This document shows positions 63,087 through 64,000 of a stretch of DNA of 64,000 bases, piece by piece. The DNA is taken from NCBI GenBank assembly GCA_016719615.1, contig JADJYQ010000005.1, forward strand, positions 248,001 through 312,000, written 5' to 3'. Under the pieces are notes generated by a model, which saw only the letters and a list, made by a program, of their open reading frames with translations, made no database searches and was not told where the DNA came from. A program made the position numbers and the translations under genes. The stretch's first letter is position 1; every line of letters begins with the position of its first letter. This DNA is from Saprospiraceae bacterium (GTDB lineage Bacteria; Bacteroidota; Bacteroidia; Chitinophagales; Saprospiraceae).

Positions 63087-64000
63087 TTATATCTTTTGAA
63101 AACTCCTGTATAATATCACCCCATCTTTAAAATCGAGTTGTAAAAAATAAATTCCCGATGGTAATTTTGAAATGTCGACTCTTGATTGTTTAGAACACTC
63201 CTTGATTGGGAGAATTTTATTACCAAATAAATCCATGATGCAAATTATTTCGGGTATGGTAAATTCTGTTTCGATAACTATTTCAGTGCTTGCTGGATTA
63301 GGAAAAATATTGCAGATAAGATTTTGATTGTAATAATCTTTTGTGTTCACAATACAACAATATTCATAAGGACCGATATCCCAAGCAGGACCACCTAATC
63401 CATCGCCATCAATAGGTCTAGGCATTCCGTCAAAGTCCTGAGTTACGACATTTGCCATATCGGCTCCTTTATCGATTGCCAGCAAACTGTTGGCGGTCAA
63501 ATGGAAATCAGATGTTGGTGACACAAAATTTGGATCACCATTTTGTCCTTTTATTTCAGATGCAGGATATGCGGAACGAAAAGCTGTTAAAGTTTTATAT
63601 GATGTGCCACTAACATAGATCAGATTATTTGAACTGGCCGGGAAATAATAAAGATTATGATCTAAGGATATTCCATTCAATCCATTATTGAAATAAACCA
63701 ACGAATGGTTAGCATTAGAAGTGGTCTTGTAAAAAATGTTGTTTTTAATTTGAAGATTTACTGGATTGATCGCATTGGTAAAAAACAATGCGGGTTGATT
63801 TGATCCTGTATGGATGATGTTGTTGTAAAAGAAAATATCTTTTACCGGTCCGTTATCGGAAATAAATACCTGTGCTGGGAAAATATTATTTCTAACGATG
63901 ATATTTTCACTTAGTAAGGTTTGCGTACCCGATTCTGAACTAATTCGAAGACCTTGAGGTGCGTTGTAGACATGATTACCTTCGATGACTACATTTTTAG
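63087..64000 (-). CDS. Beta-helix surface protein with T9SS sorting domain (5' end outside window)
   Basis: The frame is open to the right edge of the window, so at least ~303 C-terminal residues are present and the start lies beyond 64000. The visible part begins NVVIEGNHVYNAPQGLRI, then ENIIVRNNIFPAQVFISDN, VKDIFFYNNIIHTGSNQPALFF and LQIKNNIFYKTTSNANHSLVYF. This is a parallel beta-helix ladder of the pectate-lyase/DUF1565 type. DKGADMANVVTQDFDGMPRPIDGDGLGGPAWDIGPYEY follows, the choice-of-anchor-Q-like segment typical of such secreted proteins. The end (ICNIFPNPASTEIVIETEF to IYFLQLDFKDGVILYRSF) is a T9SS type A sorting domain. Substrate cannot be assigned. Confidence 0.85.
   Translation of the reverse strand, partial: KNVVIEGNHVYNAPQGLRISSESGTQTLLSENIIVRNNIFPAQVFISDNGPVKDIFFYNNIIHTGSNQPALFFTNAINPVNLQIKNNIFYKTTSNANHSLVYFNNGLNGISLDHNLYYFPASSNNLIYVSGTSYKTLTAFRSAYPASEIKGQNGDPNFVSPTSDFHLTANSLLAIDKGADMANVVTQDFDGMPRPIDGDGLGGPAWDIGPYEYCCIVNTKDYYNQNLICNIFPNPASTEIVIETEFTIPEIICIMDLFGNKILPIKECSKQSRVDISKLPSGIYFLQLDFKDGVILYRSFQKI

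Noticed and set aside
1..64000. tRNA, rRNA or riboswitch genes
   Set aside because: No cloverleaf-like segment with TTCGA loop and CCA-ready end, and no rRNA signature, was recognised while reading the intergenic regions. This is not a substitute for tRNAscan or Infernal.

Overview
The window looks like a chromosomal segment of a Bacteroidota bacterium, most likely of the Saprospiria/Chitinophagia type. The signs are at least six secreted proteins ending in type IX secretion (T9SS) C-terminal sorting domains, a DUF1800/DUF1501 pair, promoters of the TAnnTTTG class, an AT-rich composition, and families usual in that phylum (DUF2480, AIM24/TIGR00266, four-helix-bundle S23-like proteins, FadJ-type fusion, RNase Y, TonB-dependent receptor). 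The genus cannot be read from the sequence alone.

Layout. 1-8.1 kb: DUF1800/DUF1501 secretion pair, TerC and DASS transporters, a membrane diheme cytochrome c, a hicB antitoxin with a broken hicA, an AIM24 protein and a four-helix-bundle protein. 8.3-10 kb: first short tandem array, then DUF2480, scpB and a small coupled ORF on the minus strand. 10.4-15.3 kb: radA and a three-gene membrane glycan unit (GT39, polyprenyl-phosphate GT2, LPG-synthase-like membrane protein). 15.3-21.8 kb: two copies of an elaborate composite repeat cassette flanking two T9SS surface proteins. 21.8-29.5 kb: AlkD-like HEAT protein, cupin, FadJ-type beta-oxidation protein, a four-helix pseudogene and a molybdenum formate dehydrogenase. 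29.5-39.2 kb: repeat-rich DNA, then pheT, a candidate structured RNA, rny, OmpA-like protein, DinB, prfC and more repeats. 39.2-49.4 kb: SMR transporter, vanadium-type haloperoxidase lipoprotein and TonB receptor; then a minus-strand cluster of two AhpD-like proteins and a DUF3179 membrane protein bracketed by two unusual secreted proteins built of 12-residue lysine-ladder repeats. 49.6-58.4 kb: GH130/GT4 glycan pair and two large T9SS proteins. 58.8-64 kb: recQ, a 113-bp repeat cluster, an IS200-like (RAYT-type) transposase, a truncated DUF559 gene and an incomplete beta-helix T9SS protein.

Two things stand out. First, intergenic DNA is full of 7- and 8-bp tandem arrays with different words (CAAAGCT, CAGTCAAA, CTAACAGA, CTACAAGC, CTACCAGC, GATTATT). 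They often begin exactly at stop codons and are combined with conserved palindromes into composite cassettes. Second, the duplicated 12 x 12-residue repeat proteins at 43.9-48.8 kb form a well-defined protein architecture whose function I do not know.

Six genes carry single-base frameshifts, five or six of them in short homopolymers and including the normally conserved rny. The simplest reading is residual consensus indels, so these are annotated as single genes with the break marked. Two other genes (hicA and a four-helix-bundle gene) instead carry an in-frame TAA close to the start. No rRNA, tRNA or CRISPR array was recognised.
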